DNA from: Bacillota bacterium
Lineage (GTDB): Bacteria > Bacillota > Limnochordia > Darwinibacteriales > Darwinibacteriaceae
Direction: 5' to 3'
Assembly: GCA_012840725.1 (NCBI GenBank)
Contig: DURQ01000054.1
Coordinates: forward strand, 1-43,407
Length of the DNA stretch: 43,407 nucleotides
Shown: positions 1 to 9,335 of the stretch, in pieces
Layout of the letters: every line of letters starts with the position of its first letter
Numbering within the stretch: position 1 is the stretch's first letter
Notes under the pieces: generated by a model
Database searches by the model: none
Told to the model about the DNA's origin: nothing
The model's input: only the letters and a program-made list of their open reading frames with translations
Made by a program: the position numbers and the translations under genes

Positions 1-1851
1 AGCATCGTGGTGACCAACCCAGACATGCTGCACTCCGGAATACTGCCCCATCATACCAAATGGATGCGCCTGTTCGAGAATCTTAAGTATGTGGTCATCG
101 ACGAACTGCACATCTACCGCGGCGTCTTCGGTTCCCACGTGGCCAATGTGCTCAGAAGGTTGGAGCGCATCTGCCGTTTTTACGGCGCCAATCCCCTTTT
201 CATATGCACCTCAGCGACCATCGCCAACCCCAAGGAACACGGTGAGACGCTCCTGGGCAGGCCGGTGACCGTCATCGACAAGAACGGCGCCCCCCGCGGG
301 CGCAAAGACGTCTTCTTCTACAATCCCCCGGTGGTCAACCAGCCACTCGGTATCAGGCGCAGCTCCCTTCTGGAGGCTGAAGGCATCGCCCGGGAGCTGA
401 TCGCAAACAAGATCCCCACCATCGTCTTCGCCAGGAGCCGGCTGGACACGGAAGTGCTCGTCACCTACCTGCGCAAGGCCTTCCACAAACTTGGGGAACC
501 GGCCGAGACCATCCGGGCTTACCCCGGCGGTCATCTCCCAAGGCAGCGCCGGCAGATTGAGCGCGATCTGAGAGACGGCAAGGTGCTGGGTGTGGTCAGC
601 ACCAACGCGCTGGAACTGGGGATAGATATCGGTACGCTTCAGGCTGCGGTCCTGACAGGGTTCCCGGGCACAATCGCCAGCACCTGGCAGCAGCTGGGCC
701 GCGCCGGGCGCACCCACGAGGCTTCCCTAGCTGTGCTCGTGGGCACGTCAAGCCCCCTCAACCAGTTCATGATCCAGAACCCGGCCTATTTCATGGACCG
801 GGGTGTGGAACATGCCCGCATCAACCCCAATAACCTGTTCATCCTGGTTTCTCACCTGAAATGTGCAGCCTTCGAACTCCCCTTCCAGGAAGGCGAGAAG
901 TTCGGTGCGGTCGATCCCACGGAGATCCTGGACTACCTGACGGAACAGATGATCCTGCGCAAGGTTGAGGGCCGCTGGTACTGGATGAGTGAGAACTACC
1001 CGGCTGCGCATATTTCACTGCGAAGCGCGTCCACTGAGAACTTCGCGATCATCGACACCACCGATGGGAAGACAGTCGTGATCGGTGAAGTTGACCGGTT
1101 CAGCGCCCCCATGCTCATCCACGAAGATGCCATCTACATCCACGAAAGCAAGACCTACCATATCGACCGCTTGGATTGGGAAGGTCAGAAGGCCTACGCC
1201 CGGGAAGTGGAGACGGACTATTACACAGATGCCAACCTGGACGTGGAACTGAAAGTGCTCGATGTGGTCGCCGAGGACATTCAGCCCTGTGTCCGGCGCA
1301 GCTGGGGCGAAGTGATGGTTACCGCCAAGACGCACATGTACAAAAAGATCAAGTTCTACACCCATGAAAACATAGGCTGGGGCTACATCTCCCTGCCAGA
1401 GCAGGAGATGCACACCACTGCCTACTGGTTCAGCGTTCCCAAGGACTTCGCGGGAAACCTGGATCAAGGGGCTCTGCAGAGCGCACTGATCGGTGCCTCC
1501 CATCTCCTGGGCAACATTGCCTCCCTGGAGCTGATGTGCGAACCAAGCGATCTGGGGGTAACCGCTCAGATCAAGTCTCCCTTTACGGGTGAACCGACTG
1601 TCTTTATCTATGAGAAATACCCTGGTGGAGTCGGCTTCAGCGAGCAGCTCTTCGAGGCCCACGGCAGACTGCTCTGGCGAGCCATGTCCATCATCAAAAA
1701 CTGCCCCTGCGAAGCGGGCTGCCCGTCCTGTGTGGGTCCGGCCCAAGAAGTAGGGACCAACGGCAAAGCACACACTCTCTGGCTCTTGAGGGGGGCGTTG
1801 GGACATGGATCTCACCAGCAAGCTTCGCCAGCTGCTGCCCCAGAAAAGTAG
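1..1851 (+). CDS. mrfA: MrfA-type DEAD/DEAH helicase with DUF1998 domain, 3' part
   Basis: Superfamily 2 DNA helicase, 5' end outside the window (the frame is open from base 1). Visible motifs in order: Ib-like TNPDML, a DELH variant of the DEAH box near residue 33, SAT (motif III), STNALELGIDIG (motif V) and QQLGRAGR (motif VI). The second half is the DUF1998-type region with YEKYPGGVGFSEQLFE, followed by a four-cysteine cluster CPCEAGCPSC that in Bacillus subtilis MrfA (YprA) binds zinc. In B. subtilis this helicase works with the exonuclease MrfB in repair of mitomycin C damage. Here the next gene is the MrfB homologue and overlaps it by 47 bases, which supports both calls. The motif I (Walker A) region is not in the window. 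The pairing makes the function likely; the substrate is inferred from the family. Confidence 0.9.
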   Translation, partial: SIVVTNPDMLHSGILPHHTKWMRLFENLKYVVIDELHIYRGVFGSHVANVLRRLERICRFYGANPLFICTSATIANPKEHGETLLGRPVTVIDKNGAPRGRKDVFFYNPPVVNQPLGIRRSSLLEAEGIARELIANKIPTIVFARSRLDTEVLVTYLRKAFHKLGEPAETIRAYPGGHLPRQRRQIERDLRDGKVLGVVSTNALELGIDIGTLQAAVLTGFPGTIASTWQQLGRAGRTHEASLAVLVGTSSPLNQFMIQNPAYFMDRGVEHARINPNNLFILVSHLKCAAFELPFQEGEKFGAVDPTEILDYLTEQMILRKVEGRWYWMSENYPAAHISLRSASTENFAIIDTTDGKTVVIGEVDRFSAPMLIHEDAIYIHESKTYHIDRLDWEGQKAYAREVETDYYTDANLDVELKVLDVVAEDIQPCVRRSWGEVMVTAKTHMYKKIKFYTHENIGWGYISLPEQEMHTTAYWFSVPKDFAGNLDQGALQSALIGASHLLGNIASLELMCEPSDLGVTAQIKSPFTGEPTVFIYEKYPGGVGFSEQLFEAHGRLLWRAMSIIKNCPCEAGCPSCVGPAQEVGTNGKAHTLWLLRGALGHGSHQQASPAAAPEK

Positions 1852-3016
1852 CCCTGCACCTTCTCGGCGCACCGCTGATCTAGATCCCTATCTGCACGGC
1901 GCCGAAGCGGTTACTCCCCTTGGCCCCTGTTATGTGGTTACCAGAGAGCTTCCTCTCGACCACTACCACGGCCGCTCGACTCTCGGGGAGGCTTGCCAAG
2001 CAGCCTACAGCCAGCTGTCTCGCTTTGGGCCAGAAAACGGCGACCAGCTGCGCCTTGACGAGACCATATTCTTGGATACGGAAACAACCGGCCTCGCCGG
2101 CGGCACGGGAACATACGCTTTCCTAGTCGGCCTGGGATACTTCACTGCCAACGCCTTTGTGGTAAAGCAGATCCTCATGCGGGACTACAACGAAGAGCTG
2201 GCCCTTCTCCACCTGGTGGAAAAAGAACTGCGTCAGAAGAAGACAATCGTCTCCTTCAACGGCAGGGTGTTTGACGTGCCTCTCCTCCAGACCAGGTTCG
2301 CCCTGGCGCGCTTGGGTTTTTCCGGAGCCACAGGCATGGCCCATTTTGACCTGCTCCCCATCTCCCGCCGCCTGTGGAGGCAGAAGCTGGAAAGCTGCAG
2401 TCTCAACAGTCTTGAGGAGAACATCTTGTGCCTGGAGCGAAGCGGAGACATCCCGGGCTATGAGATCCCCCAGCGCTATTTCGACTTCCTCCATACGGGA
2501 CAGGGCTGGCTCCTCGCGGATATTGTTGAGCACAACTTCCTGGACATCGTCTCCATGGCCGCCCTGCTCTACAGCATCGAGACGATCCTGCAGACGGAGC
2601 CGGGCAGGTGCAGCTGCCCCTATGAGGCAGAAGCCTTGGCACGGCTGGCTGCGGACGGGGGTGACCTTCCCCTGGCCCTTCGCTACCTGGAAAAAGCAGC
2701 GGAGCTGGCCCGAGACGACGAACTCTACCTGCGGATCATCAGGCAGATTGCCTTCCTGCTCAAACGCCTTGGGGAGCACCGCAGGGCGGCCGTACTCTGG
2801 CAGGAAATCCTCTCCCTTGCGGCCTCAGATCTCGCGAGTGCTGAAGAACTGGCCAAGTTCTATGAGCACAGAGCCAAAGACCTCTATGCCGCCAGGCAGG
2901 TCACAAGGCGGGCTCTAGCTCTCGCCTGGGCCGAGCGTTCCCCCCTTGTCGGTGCCTTCGAACACCGCCTGCAAAGGATAGAAAACAAGCTCCGCAGGCA
3001 GGCTGCGGAGCTCTAG
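1805..3016 (+). CDS. mrfB: MrfB-type DEDDh exonuclease (YprB)
   Basis: Ribonuclease H-fold 3'-5' exonuclease of 403 residues. The DEDDh set is visible: D91 and E93 in LDTETTGL, D157 in SFNGRVFDVP, H243 and D247 in HNFLDIVS, with spacing like B. subtilis MrfB. The C-terminal third (from about residue 275) is helical with TPR-like repeats, as in that protein. The ATG at 1805 lies inside the end of mrfA and follows a G-rich ribosome binding site (around 1789-1796), so the two are probably translationally coupled. Known MrfB excises DNA next to mitomycin adducts together with MrfA. The gene is intact and nothing in it looks transferred. Confidence 0.88.
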   Translation: MDLTSKLRQLLPQKSSPAPSRRTADLDPYLHGAEAVTPLGPCYVVTRELPLDHYHGRSTLGEACQAAYSQLSRFGPENGDQLRLDETIFLDTETTGLAGGTGTYAFLVGLGYFTANAFVVKQILMRDYNEELALLHLVEKELRQKKTIVSFNGRVFDVPLLQTRFALARLGFSGATGMAHFDLLPISRRLWRQKLESCSLNSLEENILCLERSGDIPGYEIPQRYFDFLHTGQGWLLADIVEHNFLDIVSMAALLYSIETILQTEPGRCSCPYEAEALARLAADGGDLPLALRYLEKAAELARDDELYLRIIRQIAFLLKRLGEHRRAAVLWQEILSLAASDLASAEELAKFYEHRAKDLYAARQVTRRALALAWAERSPLVGAFEHRLQRIENKLRRQAAEL

Positions 3017-3027
3017 GAGCCGCAGAA

Positions 3028-3051
3028 GCCCCGCAGAAGCCGCTGCGGGGC
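3028..3051. terminator. GC-rich hairpin between mrfB and the LRR gene
   Basis: Perfect 9-bp inverted repeat GCCCCGCAG / CTGCGGGGC with a 6-base loop, in the gap between two convergent genes. There is no T-run on either side, so it would be a weak or factor-assisted bidirectional terminator. Confidence 0.5.
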
Positions 3052-3072
3052 TCAACGCGATCAAGTGTCACT

Positions 3073-4365
3073 TCATTTGGTGTACTGGGGCTCGTAATCC
3101 ACCTCGACGCCGCGGGACAGAAGCGTCTGGATGGCCCCCATGGCAGCCGATCCAGGCGTCAGGTCGAGGTAGTTCTTTTCCAGATGGACCACATCGTCCC
3201 GGCCCAAACCGCTGTTGTCGACCAAGGCAGAAATGTCGCTGATCCTGTTCTCGGCCAAGTTCAGCATACGCAGTTCCGTCAAGCCCTCCAGGTACGAAAT
3301 ATCCTCTATCTGATTGTCCTGGAGGTCCAGATCCCAGAGCTGGCGCATAGCTGCCAGAGGACTGATATCCGAGATCTGGTTGCCGCCCAGATAGAGATGG
3401 TGCAGGATGGTCATTTCCGGCAAGATAGAAATGTCAGTGATCTGGTTTCCTGACAGATCGAGAATCAGCAGCGTCTTGAGGTTCAACAAGCCGCCGATGC
3501 CTGAGATAAGGTTATCCCCCAGGTTCAGGAAAGCCAGATTCGTCAGGCCGGAGAGAGCACCGATGTCTGCGATCTGATTGCCTGCCAAGTTGAGAGCTCC
3601 CAGATCCCGAAGGGCAGTGAGCGGAGAGAGATCGTCAATCTGGTTGTTGGCAGCACTCAGCGACGAGAGGTTCGACAGCTCTTCCAGAGGGCTCAGGTCA
3701 CTGATCTGGTTGTCGTCCAGTTCCAGATCCCGCAGCCCCTGGAGCAACCCTAACGGTTCGATATCAGTTATCTTGTTCCCGGAAAGCTTAAGCTGCCAGA
3801 GCCTGCTGTTTCGGCCGAAGGGCGTGAGGTCGCTGATCTGGTTGTAGCGCAGGTCGACCATTTCCAGGTTCGGCAGATGCTCGAGTCCTTCCAGGCTCTC
3901 GATACCGCGGCCAGGCGCAGAAAGGTTCTTTACCTCAACAACATCAGTATAGGTGATGTCTCCTTCGGGTTTTCGCACCAGCTCCCGGATAACCTCTTCC
4001 AGATTCTGATCAGCAAAGGTGATGGTCAGACCATTATGAGCTGGCTCCTGCACAAAGACGGCAGTTACCGCCATTTCTGTGTCCAGCTCCACCGTTGTGG
4101 TCGCTGAATTCTCGTCAGATACATCACCGATCCAGCGGTCAAACCTCCAGTGCTCGGCCGGGACTGCCTGCAGCTCCACAACCGGCGTGTCGAGTTTCCA
4201 ATGCGAAAGGACTGTTGTGACTTCGCCTTCACCCTCAGTTGAGATCCTCAGCTTGTGCTGCCAAACCGGCGGCTTTCCTCCTCCGCCGCCTACACATCCG
4301 CTCAGCAAAAGCACAGTGACTAACAGCAAAGCGATCCCGGCCAAAACGCGTCTTCTGCTTCCCAT
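3073..4365 (-). CDS. Leucine-rich-repeat lipoprotein, internalin-like
   Basis: Secreted lipoprotein with basic n-region, hydrophobic stretch and lipobox LLSGC, so it should be lipid-anchored after signal peptidase II cleavage. After a Gly linker comes a small beta domain like the divergent InlB B-repeat (with WRFDRWIGDVSDENSATT), then about ten leucine-rich repeats of 22 residues with the N-x-I-x-D-[IL] signature (NQISDL, NKITDI and so on), typical of internalin-type LRRs. The ligand is unknown; such proteins bind proteins or carbohydrates at the surface. Start choice: GAGGAG directly abuts the first ATG (4374) and is nine bases from the second ATG (4365), so the second is preferred, giving 430 residues. 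It is convergent with mrfB and probably monocistronic. Confidence 0.85.
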   Translation of the reverse strand: MGSRRRVLAGIALLLVTVLLLSGCVGGGGGKPPVWQHKLRISTEGEGEVTTVLSHWKLDTPVVELQAVPAEHWRFDRWIGDVSDENSATTTVELDTEMAVTAVFVQEPAHNGLTITFADQNLEEVIRELVRKPEGDITYTDVVEVKNLSAPGRGIESLEGLEHLPNLEMVDLRYNQISDLTPFGRNSRLWQLKLSGNKITDIEPLGLLQGLRDLELDDNQISDLSPLEELSNLSSLSAANNQIDDLSPLTALRDLGALNLAGNQIADIGALSGLTNLAFLNLGDNLISGIGGLLNLKTLLILDLSGNQITDISILPEMTILHHLYLGGNQISDISPLAAMRQLWDLDLQDNQIEDISYLEGLTELRMLNLAENRISDISALVDNSGLGRDDVVHLEKNYLDLTPGSAAMGAIQTLLSRGVEVDYEPQYTK

Positions 4366-4480
4366 CTTCTGCATCTCCTCGCTGGAAAGATTTCTCTAGC
4401 TAGATTACGACCGAAAACGCGGCAATCGTGCTGGTCAGGGCGGGTCGCCAGCGCAAAACTGATCTACCGTACTCGAGCGA

Positions 4481-4508
4481 GGGGCTTACCGGGTAACCGG
4501 TAAGCCCC
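4481..4508 (-). terminator. Hairpin downstream of the GH43 operon
   Basis: Perfect 12-bp inverted repeat GGGGCTTACCGG / CCGGTAAGCCCC with a 4-base loop, 26 bases past the stop of the GH43 gene. No clear T-run follows. Its position at the end of the sugar operon makes it the likely transcript end. Confidence 0.6.
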
Positions 4509-4534
4509 TATCCATATCACAACATCCCAGTTGA

Positions 4535-6055
4535 CTACTGAGTTAGCTGCTTCACAGTGAAATAATCGAAGCAAACTTCGCCCTTGCTGGCAAACAAGCC
4601 CAGGTAGACCCCGGTGAAGGTCATCGTCATGGTCCCTTCAGTACACAGTCCCGCCGTCTTGCCCGTGCCCAGGGTGATCCATTCGCCACCCAGGCGGTAC
4701 TTGAACAGATAGTCATCTTTGCCCGTCTCGATCTGGAGCTCAAGCTCGCCGGAGAAGTCAATGGGCCGCTTTTCCGCAATATGGTAGATGTCATGGACCT
4801 TTTTGGCCAGGACAACATAGTGCTGACCGGACTCTTGTGTGACATAGATCTCGTAGTGGTAATCCATGTTGTAGTACGCCGCGATCCCCGCCTGCTGCCC
4901 TTCCCCCATCTCCTCAACGAGCAGTTTCGCACAGGCCACCAGTTCGAACTCCTTCTGCCTGATGCCCACAAAGGTTGGATGGAAGTCGTTCAGCGTTTCT
5001 TCCCCCGCTGACAACCGCAGGAAGCCTTTTTTTGCTGTCAGGCTGTAGTTCTCCCGCCGGGGATTGCGGACGAAGTTCCACTCCATGCCGAGCACGTCGC
5101 TGTCAAAATCATCGGTGAAATCCGCAGTTATCGCCTTTCCAGTTAAGGGTGCTGGGAGCTCCGCCTCCATCTCCAGGGCGATGCGGCCTTGGTTCCCCAC
5201 AACCGGCCAGCCATCATCATCCCACTTCACGGGAGCGAGAAATGTCTCCCGCCCCAAGTTGTGCAGCAGCGTTGTGGGCAGCGGCCTGATCGCCAAGCAT
5301 ACCAGCCACCAACTGCCCGCGGCATCCTCCACCAGATCCGCGTGTCCGGTGGCCTGGATGGGTGAACCCATGTAGTCCTTGTGGGAAAGGATTGGGTTAT
5401 GCGGACAGGGTTCATATGGGCCCCAGGGGCTGCGGCTGCGGAAAATGGTTTCCATATGGCCGTATTCGGTGCCGCCCTCGGCGATCATGAGATAGTACCA
5501 GCCGTTGATCTTGTAGAGATGCGGAGCTTCTGGGTGTTTACCGCCTGCTCCATAACTGATGATCTCCGTCCTGCTCAACTTCTCACCTGTGAAGGGGTTG
5601 ATCTCAAACAAGGCAATGCCCTGTCTTCCCCGTTCATCCAAGGCGGTACCGCAGTAGTAGACTCTCCCGTCATCATCAAACAGCAGTGAGGGGTCGATAC
5701 CCACATGGTCGATCCAGTGCGGCTCCGACCATTTCCCCCGGATGTCCTTGGTATGTACTATGAAGTTGCCCCTATGGGAGACATTGGTGGTGATCATGAA
5801 AAAGGTCCCATCATGGTAGCGGATGGTAGGTGCAAAGATCCCTTTCGAACAGCCGCAGTTTTCCAAGTTGAGCTGGCTGTCCTCCGTTAAGCAGTAGTTG
5901 ATCAACTCCCACTCCACCAAGTTCCTGCTGTGGAAGATGGGAACCCCTGGGAAGAATTCAAAGGTGGATGTGACTAAGTAGAAATCACCGCCGACCCGGC
6001 AGATGCTGGGATCAGGGTTAAAGCCCTTGATGATCGGATTTTGGTACCTGTCCAT
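4535..6055 (-). CDS. GH43 beta-xylosidase
   Basis: Glycoside hydrolase family 43 enzyme, 506 residues, no signal peptide, so cytoplasmic. The five-bladed propeller catalytic domain is at about 5-300: D15 in NPDPS (general base), D121 in GIDPSLLFDDDG (pKa modulator) and E176 in HPEAPHLYK (general acid). The C-terminal 200 residues form the beta-sandwich domain usual in GH43 beta-xylosidases. Expected reaction: release of xylose (possibly arabinose) from the non-reducing end of imported xylo-oligosaccharides. It is the last gene of the operon, 30 bases after the second permease, with a good GGAGGG site six bases before ATG. A GH8 exo-oligoxylanase at 38074-39210 would attack the same substrates from the reducing end. 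Exact specificity is inferred. Confidence 0.88.
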   Translation of the reverse strand: MDRYQNPIIKGFNPDPSICRVGGDFYLVTSTFEFFPGVPIFHSRNLVEWELINYCLTEDSQLNLENCGCSKGIFAPTIRYHDGTFFMITTNVSHRGNFIVHTKDIRGKWSEPHWIDHVGIDPSLLFDDDGRVYYCGTALDERGRQGIALFEINPFTGEKLSRTEIISYGAGGKHPEAPHLYKINGWYYLMIAEGGTEYGHMETIFRSRSPWGPYEPCPHNPILSHKDYMGSPIQATGHADLVEDAAGSWWLVCLAIRPLPTTLLHNLGRETFLAPVKWDDDGWPVVGNQGRIALEMEAELPAPLTGKAITADFTDDFDSDVLGMEWNFVRNPRRENYSLTAKKGFLRLSAGEETLNDFHPTFVGIRQKEFELVACAKLLVEEMGEGQQAGIAAYYNMDYHYEIYVTQESGQHYVVLAKKVHDIYHIAEKRPIDFSGELELQIETGKDDYLFKYRLGGEWITLGTGKTAGLCTEGTMTMTFTGVYLGLFASKGEVCFDYFTVKQLTQ

Positions 6056-6085
6056 TTCTGACCCTCCACAGTGCGATGTTGTTGA

Positions 6086-6943
6086 TCAGGATTTGAGCCC
6101 CGACATCTTAATACCCTGGATGAAATACCTCTGGAAGGTGAAGAACGTCACCAAAACCGGCAGCAGGGTAACCAGGGACACGGCCATCATCTGCCCGATC
6201 TGTATGTTGCCGTAGGCGCTCTGGAAGAACTGCAGGCCAACGGCAATCGTGTACTTGCTCGTGGTGCTCAGGTAAATCAGGGGCGTGAAGAAGTCATTCC
6301 AGTGGTAAACGAGGGACATAACCGTCACGGCCAGAATCACAGGCTTGACAGTAGGCAGCATGATCCTGGTGAAAATCTGCAGAGAGCTGGCTCCATCGAT
6401 TTCCGCAGCCTCATCTAGTTCCCTTGGGATCGTCCTGAAGAACTGGATGAACAGGAAGATGTTAAACGCTCCGCCCCCAAGCCAGGCCGGGATGATGATG
6501 GGCCAGTAGGTGTCGATCATCCCCAACCGGTGAAAGAGTATGTACTGGGGAACGATGGTAACCTGGGAAGGAAGCATGATGGTTCCCAGCAGAACAACGG
6601 TGAGCAGCCCGGAAAGCCGCGATTTGAAACGGGCAAAGCCATAGCCAACAAAAGCCGAAGAAAACACCGTGCCGATCGTAGCAGTGGCTGCCAGAAGAAC
6701 TGTGTTTTTCGTGTAGGTGGTGAAATCGGAATAGCCCCAACCCTTAGGGTAATTGTCAAGTATAGGCCGTTTGGGGATCAACGTGGGAGGCACCATAAAG
6801 ATTTCCCGCATTGACTTAAACGAAGTCGACACCATCCACAAGAACGGGATGACGCAGATCAGCGCAGCTGCGATAAGCACAAGGTATATGAATACGCGGT
6901 TGCTCTTCGCCCTTATCTTTCTCAGAACCTTTGACAAACCCAA
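6086..6943 (-). CDS. Carbohydrate ABC transporter permease, MalG type
   Basis: Inner-membrane permease of the CUT1 sugar ABC family, about 285 residues, with an N-terminal membrane segment (VFIYLVLIAAALICVIPFLW) and several more. The cytoplasmic EAA loop that docks the ATPase is clear: EAAEIDGASSLQIFTRIMLP. The start is a TTG. The one at 6943 is only one base from GAGGTG, while the in-frame TTG at 6937 is seven bases away and is probably the true start; an in-frame TGA lies just upstream, so no earlier start is possible. No ATPase gene is in the operon, which is common for CUT1 systems that share an MsmK-like ATPase. Substrate is inferred as xylo-oligosaccharides from the GH43 neighbour. Confidence 0.9.
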   Translation of the reverse strand: MGLSKVLRKIRAKSNRVFIYLVLIAAALICVIPFLWMVSTSFKSMREIFMVPPTLIPKRPILDNYPKGWGYSDFTTYTKNTVLLAATATIGTVFSSAFVGYGFARFKSRLSGLLTVVLLGTIMLPSQVTIVPQYILFHRLGMIDTYWPIIIPAWLGGGAFNIFLFIQFFRTIPRELDEAAEIDGASSLQIFTRIMLPTVKPVILAVTVMSLVYHWNDFFTPLIYLSTTSKYTIAVGLQFFQSAYGNIQIGQMMAVSLVTLLPVLVTFFTFQRYFIQGIKMSGLKS

Positions 6944-6991
6944 GCACCTCGTTTTCTTTCAGATTAGCTCTCGTTAATCGCCAGTCTGCCA

Positions 6992-7933
6992 TCAGTCGCC
7001 GTAGAACACCCACTTCTTGGAGCTGCCCAAGATTATCAGCGTGATGACCATAATCACAACGAATAGGCACCAGGCGATCATGGCTGCATAGCCCATCCTT
7101 CCGTACTGAAACGCATTGGTGAACAGATGCATAACCACGGTACGGGTCGCATTTAAGGGCCCGCCGTTGGTCAACACATACGGCTGCGTAAACAGCTGGA
7201 AAGCCCCAATGGTCGTAAGGACGAGGTTGAAAAAGATAGTTGGTGTGGCCAAGGGGATGGTGATGGTGAAGATGCATCTGAACTTGCCCGCACCATCGAT
7301 CTGGGCGCTTTCATAGAGGGTTTCTGGGATATCCTGAATGCCCGCCAGCATGATGATGATGTTATTGCCAATGGTCCACAAGGACAGGATCACGATGGAA
7401 ATCATGGCCCAACTAGGATCACCCAGCCAATCGGGCCCCTGGATGCCCAATAAGGATAGTGAGTAATTGAGCAGTCCGTAATCGGCGTTAAAAATCCAAC
7501 CCCAGAGGATGGTTACAGCGACACCGGCTGTAACATAGGGCAGGTAGAAAATCGTTCTGAAAAGGCCCAGGAACTTGACTCTCTGACTGAGCATCAGCGC
7601 GATCACAAAGGAAAGCACCAAACTGGCAGGCACAAACATGGCAACGTAGTACAAGGTGTTCTTAAAGACCACCAGGAACCGCGTATCTTCCTTAAGGGCG
7701 TAGTACAAGTTACTCAACCCCACAAACTCACCGGGGTCCGTGAGCGTACTGCTGGTGAACATCAAATAGAAAGAGTGCAGGATGGGATAGAGTGTGAGAA
7801 CCAAAAAACCGATCAGCCAAGGGGATATGTAGAAATAGAACCTGAGGGCATCCCTCCTCGCCTTGGCGGTAGATGGCACAAAGCGTTTCGGTTTCATACG
7901 GAACTCGTCTAACATGTACGCATCACACCCCAT
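6992..7933 (-). CDS. Carbohydrate ABC transporter permease, MalF type
   Basis: First permease of the CUT1 pair, up to 313 residues, with six predicted membrane segments starting at FYFYISPWLIGFLVLTLYPI and the EAA loop ESAQIDGAGKFRCIFTITIP. It forms a heterodimeric channel with the next gene. The ATG at 7933 lacks a good ribosome binding site; the ATG at 7915, preceded by GGGGTG at about ten bases, is an equally plausible start. It follows the binding-protein gene after 122 bases that hold a stem-loop. Confidence 0.9.
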   Translation of the reverse strand: MGCDAYMLDEFRMKPKRFVPSTAKARRDALRFYFYISPWLIGFLVLTLYPILHSFYLMFTSSTLTDPGEFVGLSNLYYALKEDTRFLVVFKNTLYYVAMFVPASLVLSFVIALMLSQRVKFLGLFRTIFYLPYVTAGVAVTILWGWIFNADYGLLNYSLSLLGIQGPDWLGDPSWAMISIVILSLWTIGNNIIIMLAGIQDIPETLYESAQIDGAGKFRCIFTITIPLATPTIFFNLVLTTIGAFQLFTQPYVLTNGGPLNATRTVVMHLFTNAFQYGRMGYAAMIAWCLFVVIMVITLIILGSSKKWVFYGD

Positions 7934-7973
7934 TTCAAATCGGTATCAAGGAGCAGACAAAAGCAACAAGGTG

Positions 7974-8013
7974 AAGGGACACTGCTAGGTATGTGCCTCC
8001 CACAGCGTCCCTT
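7974..8013 (-). promoter_or_regulatory. Intercistronic stem-loop after the binding-protein gene
   Basis: Inverted repeat AAGGGAC / GTCCCTT with extra CTG/CAG pairing, followed on the minus strand by a T-containing stretch. A hairpin between a binding-protein gene and its permeases is a common device that stabilises or partly terminates the message so the binding protein is made in excess. The role here is inferred from position. Confidence 0.5.
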
Positions 8014-8055
8014 CTTTGCTACCAGGTCACAGTGGACCTTCCATCCAAGACTGAG

Positions 8056-9335
8056 CTACTTGCTGAGGTTCAACTCAAAGAATTCCTTCTCGAGCAGCGG
8101 GACGTATTTCTCCTGTGCTTCTGCGGCGGACATACCCGCAACGTTGACGCTGTCCCACATCTCGGTCCAGATGTCGCCAACGGTGGCCAAGGCGCCGCCC
8201 CAGATGTTCAGCCTGGAGGTCTCCATCCCCTTGAGGTACAGGGCGTTGGAAACATTTCCGTGGCTCATCTTGGCGTAGACTTCATTGGCAACCTTCTTGT
8301 TGGCCGGCATACCGATCTGGGCTGTGAACATGGCCATCTCATCGTTGGCAAAAGACGCTTCTTTCAGGAACTCCCAAGCGGCTTCTTTGTTCTTGGCGTC
8401 TTTGTACATGGCATAGCCAGTCGCGTAGGTGATGTTGGTGTTCTTTCCATCGGGGCTGTCCTTGGGAGGAAGTACAGCATCCCACTCGAACCAATCGTCG
8501 ATCTCCTGTGCCAGAGAAGCGATTTCAAAACCGCCCATCGGGTAAATGGCAGCCCTCTCGGTAATGAACAGCTGCTCTGAAGGCATGGTTTGAGCCGCAG
8601 ACTGGCTGGGAATGGCCTGCGCTTCCACGATCAGGTATCTGAACAGATCCAGACCAGCCCTGACCTCTTCACTGTCCATGTAGATGTCGGAGAAGTCATC
8701 CGCATATGGCACACCGCCTTGGCAGATGATCGCGAAGTTGGGCAGTACCCAGTGGCGTACCATGGCATAGGTGCGGTTGACGCCTGAACCAGTTACGAAC
8801 TTAGGTGCCATTTCGGCGAAGTCCTGCCAGGTCCAATCGTTGGTGGGGTACTCCACACCGAACTCGCCAACCTGTTCTTGTTGTAGGCAAAGACGAACAC
8901 GTTTGCAAGCAGCGGAAGTGCTTCCAGCTTGCCATCGGGGCGGTAGTAGTCATCGAGCATGCCCTCGGTGATCACTTCGTTCAGATCGATTCCGTCTCTT
9001 TCCACATAGGGCCTCAGGTCTTCATAGTACTCGGTCAACAGGCCGTAGTAGTCAGGAGACATCTGGATGACATCAGGCGCGTTTCCTGCTGCAAACGCAG
9101 CTGCCTGCCTCTGATCCCACACCTGGTCAGCTGTGGGAATAACCGAATGGATGACTTCCAGGTTGGGATGCTTCTTGGCAAAGGCTTCAACGGCCTTCTC
9201 CCGCATCTCCGCTTCATGCCCAGCTCCCCACGACCAAATCGTCAGCGTTCCCGTGAGCTCTTTGGCAAATACCAGGTTAGGCAGCAAACCAACAACCAAA
9301 AGACTTACGAGTAACAGCAGCCCAATCCTCTTCAA
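8056..9335 (-). pseudogene. Sugar ABC transporter substrate-binding protein, one frameshift
   Basis: Family 1 extracellular solute-binding protein of about 426 residues, split over two frames. The N-terminal frame (9335 down to about 8870) has a signal peptide ending LLPNLVFA and a typical start LTIWSWGAGHEAEMREKAVE. It turns to nonsense after FAYNKNRL. The C-terminal frame resumes with GEFGVEYPTNDWTWQDFAEM and runs to 8056. One missing base near 8868-8873 restores the full protein, so this is either a recent inactivating mutation or a sequence error; the intact downstream genes favour error or a very recent event. The start is TTG with GAGGGAG eight bases upstream. There is no lipobox cysteine, so the protein would be released or held by other means, unlike most Gram-positive binding proteins. 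Role: capture of xylo-oligosaccharides. Confidence 0.85.

Noticed and set aside
1015-1872. Long minus-strand frame opposite the helicase gene
   Set aside because: It is antisense to clearly conserved helicase motifs and has no recognisable domain; a GC-rich codon shadow.
8056-8856. Separate C-terminal binding-protein gene
   Set aside because: The two frames join into one normal-length binding protein with a single base added, so they are one broken gene.
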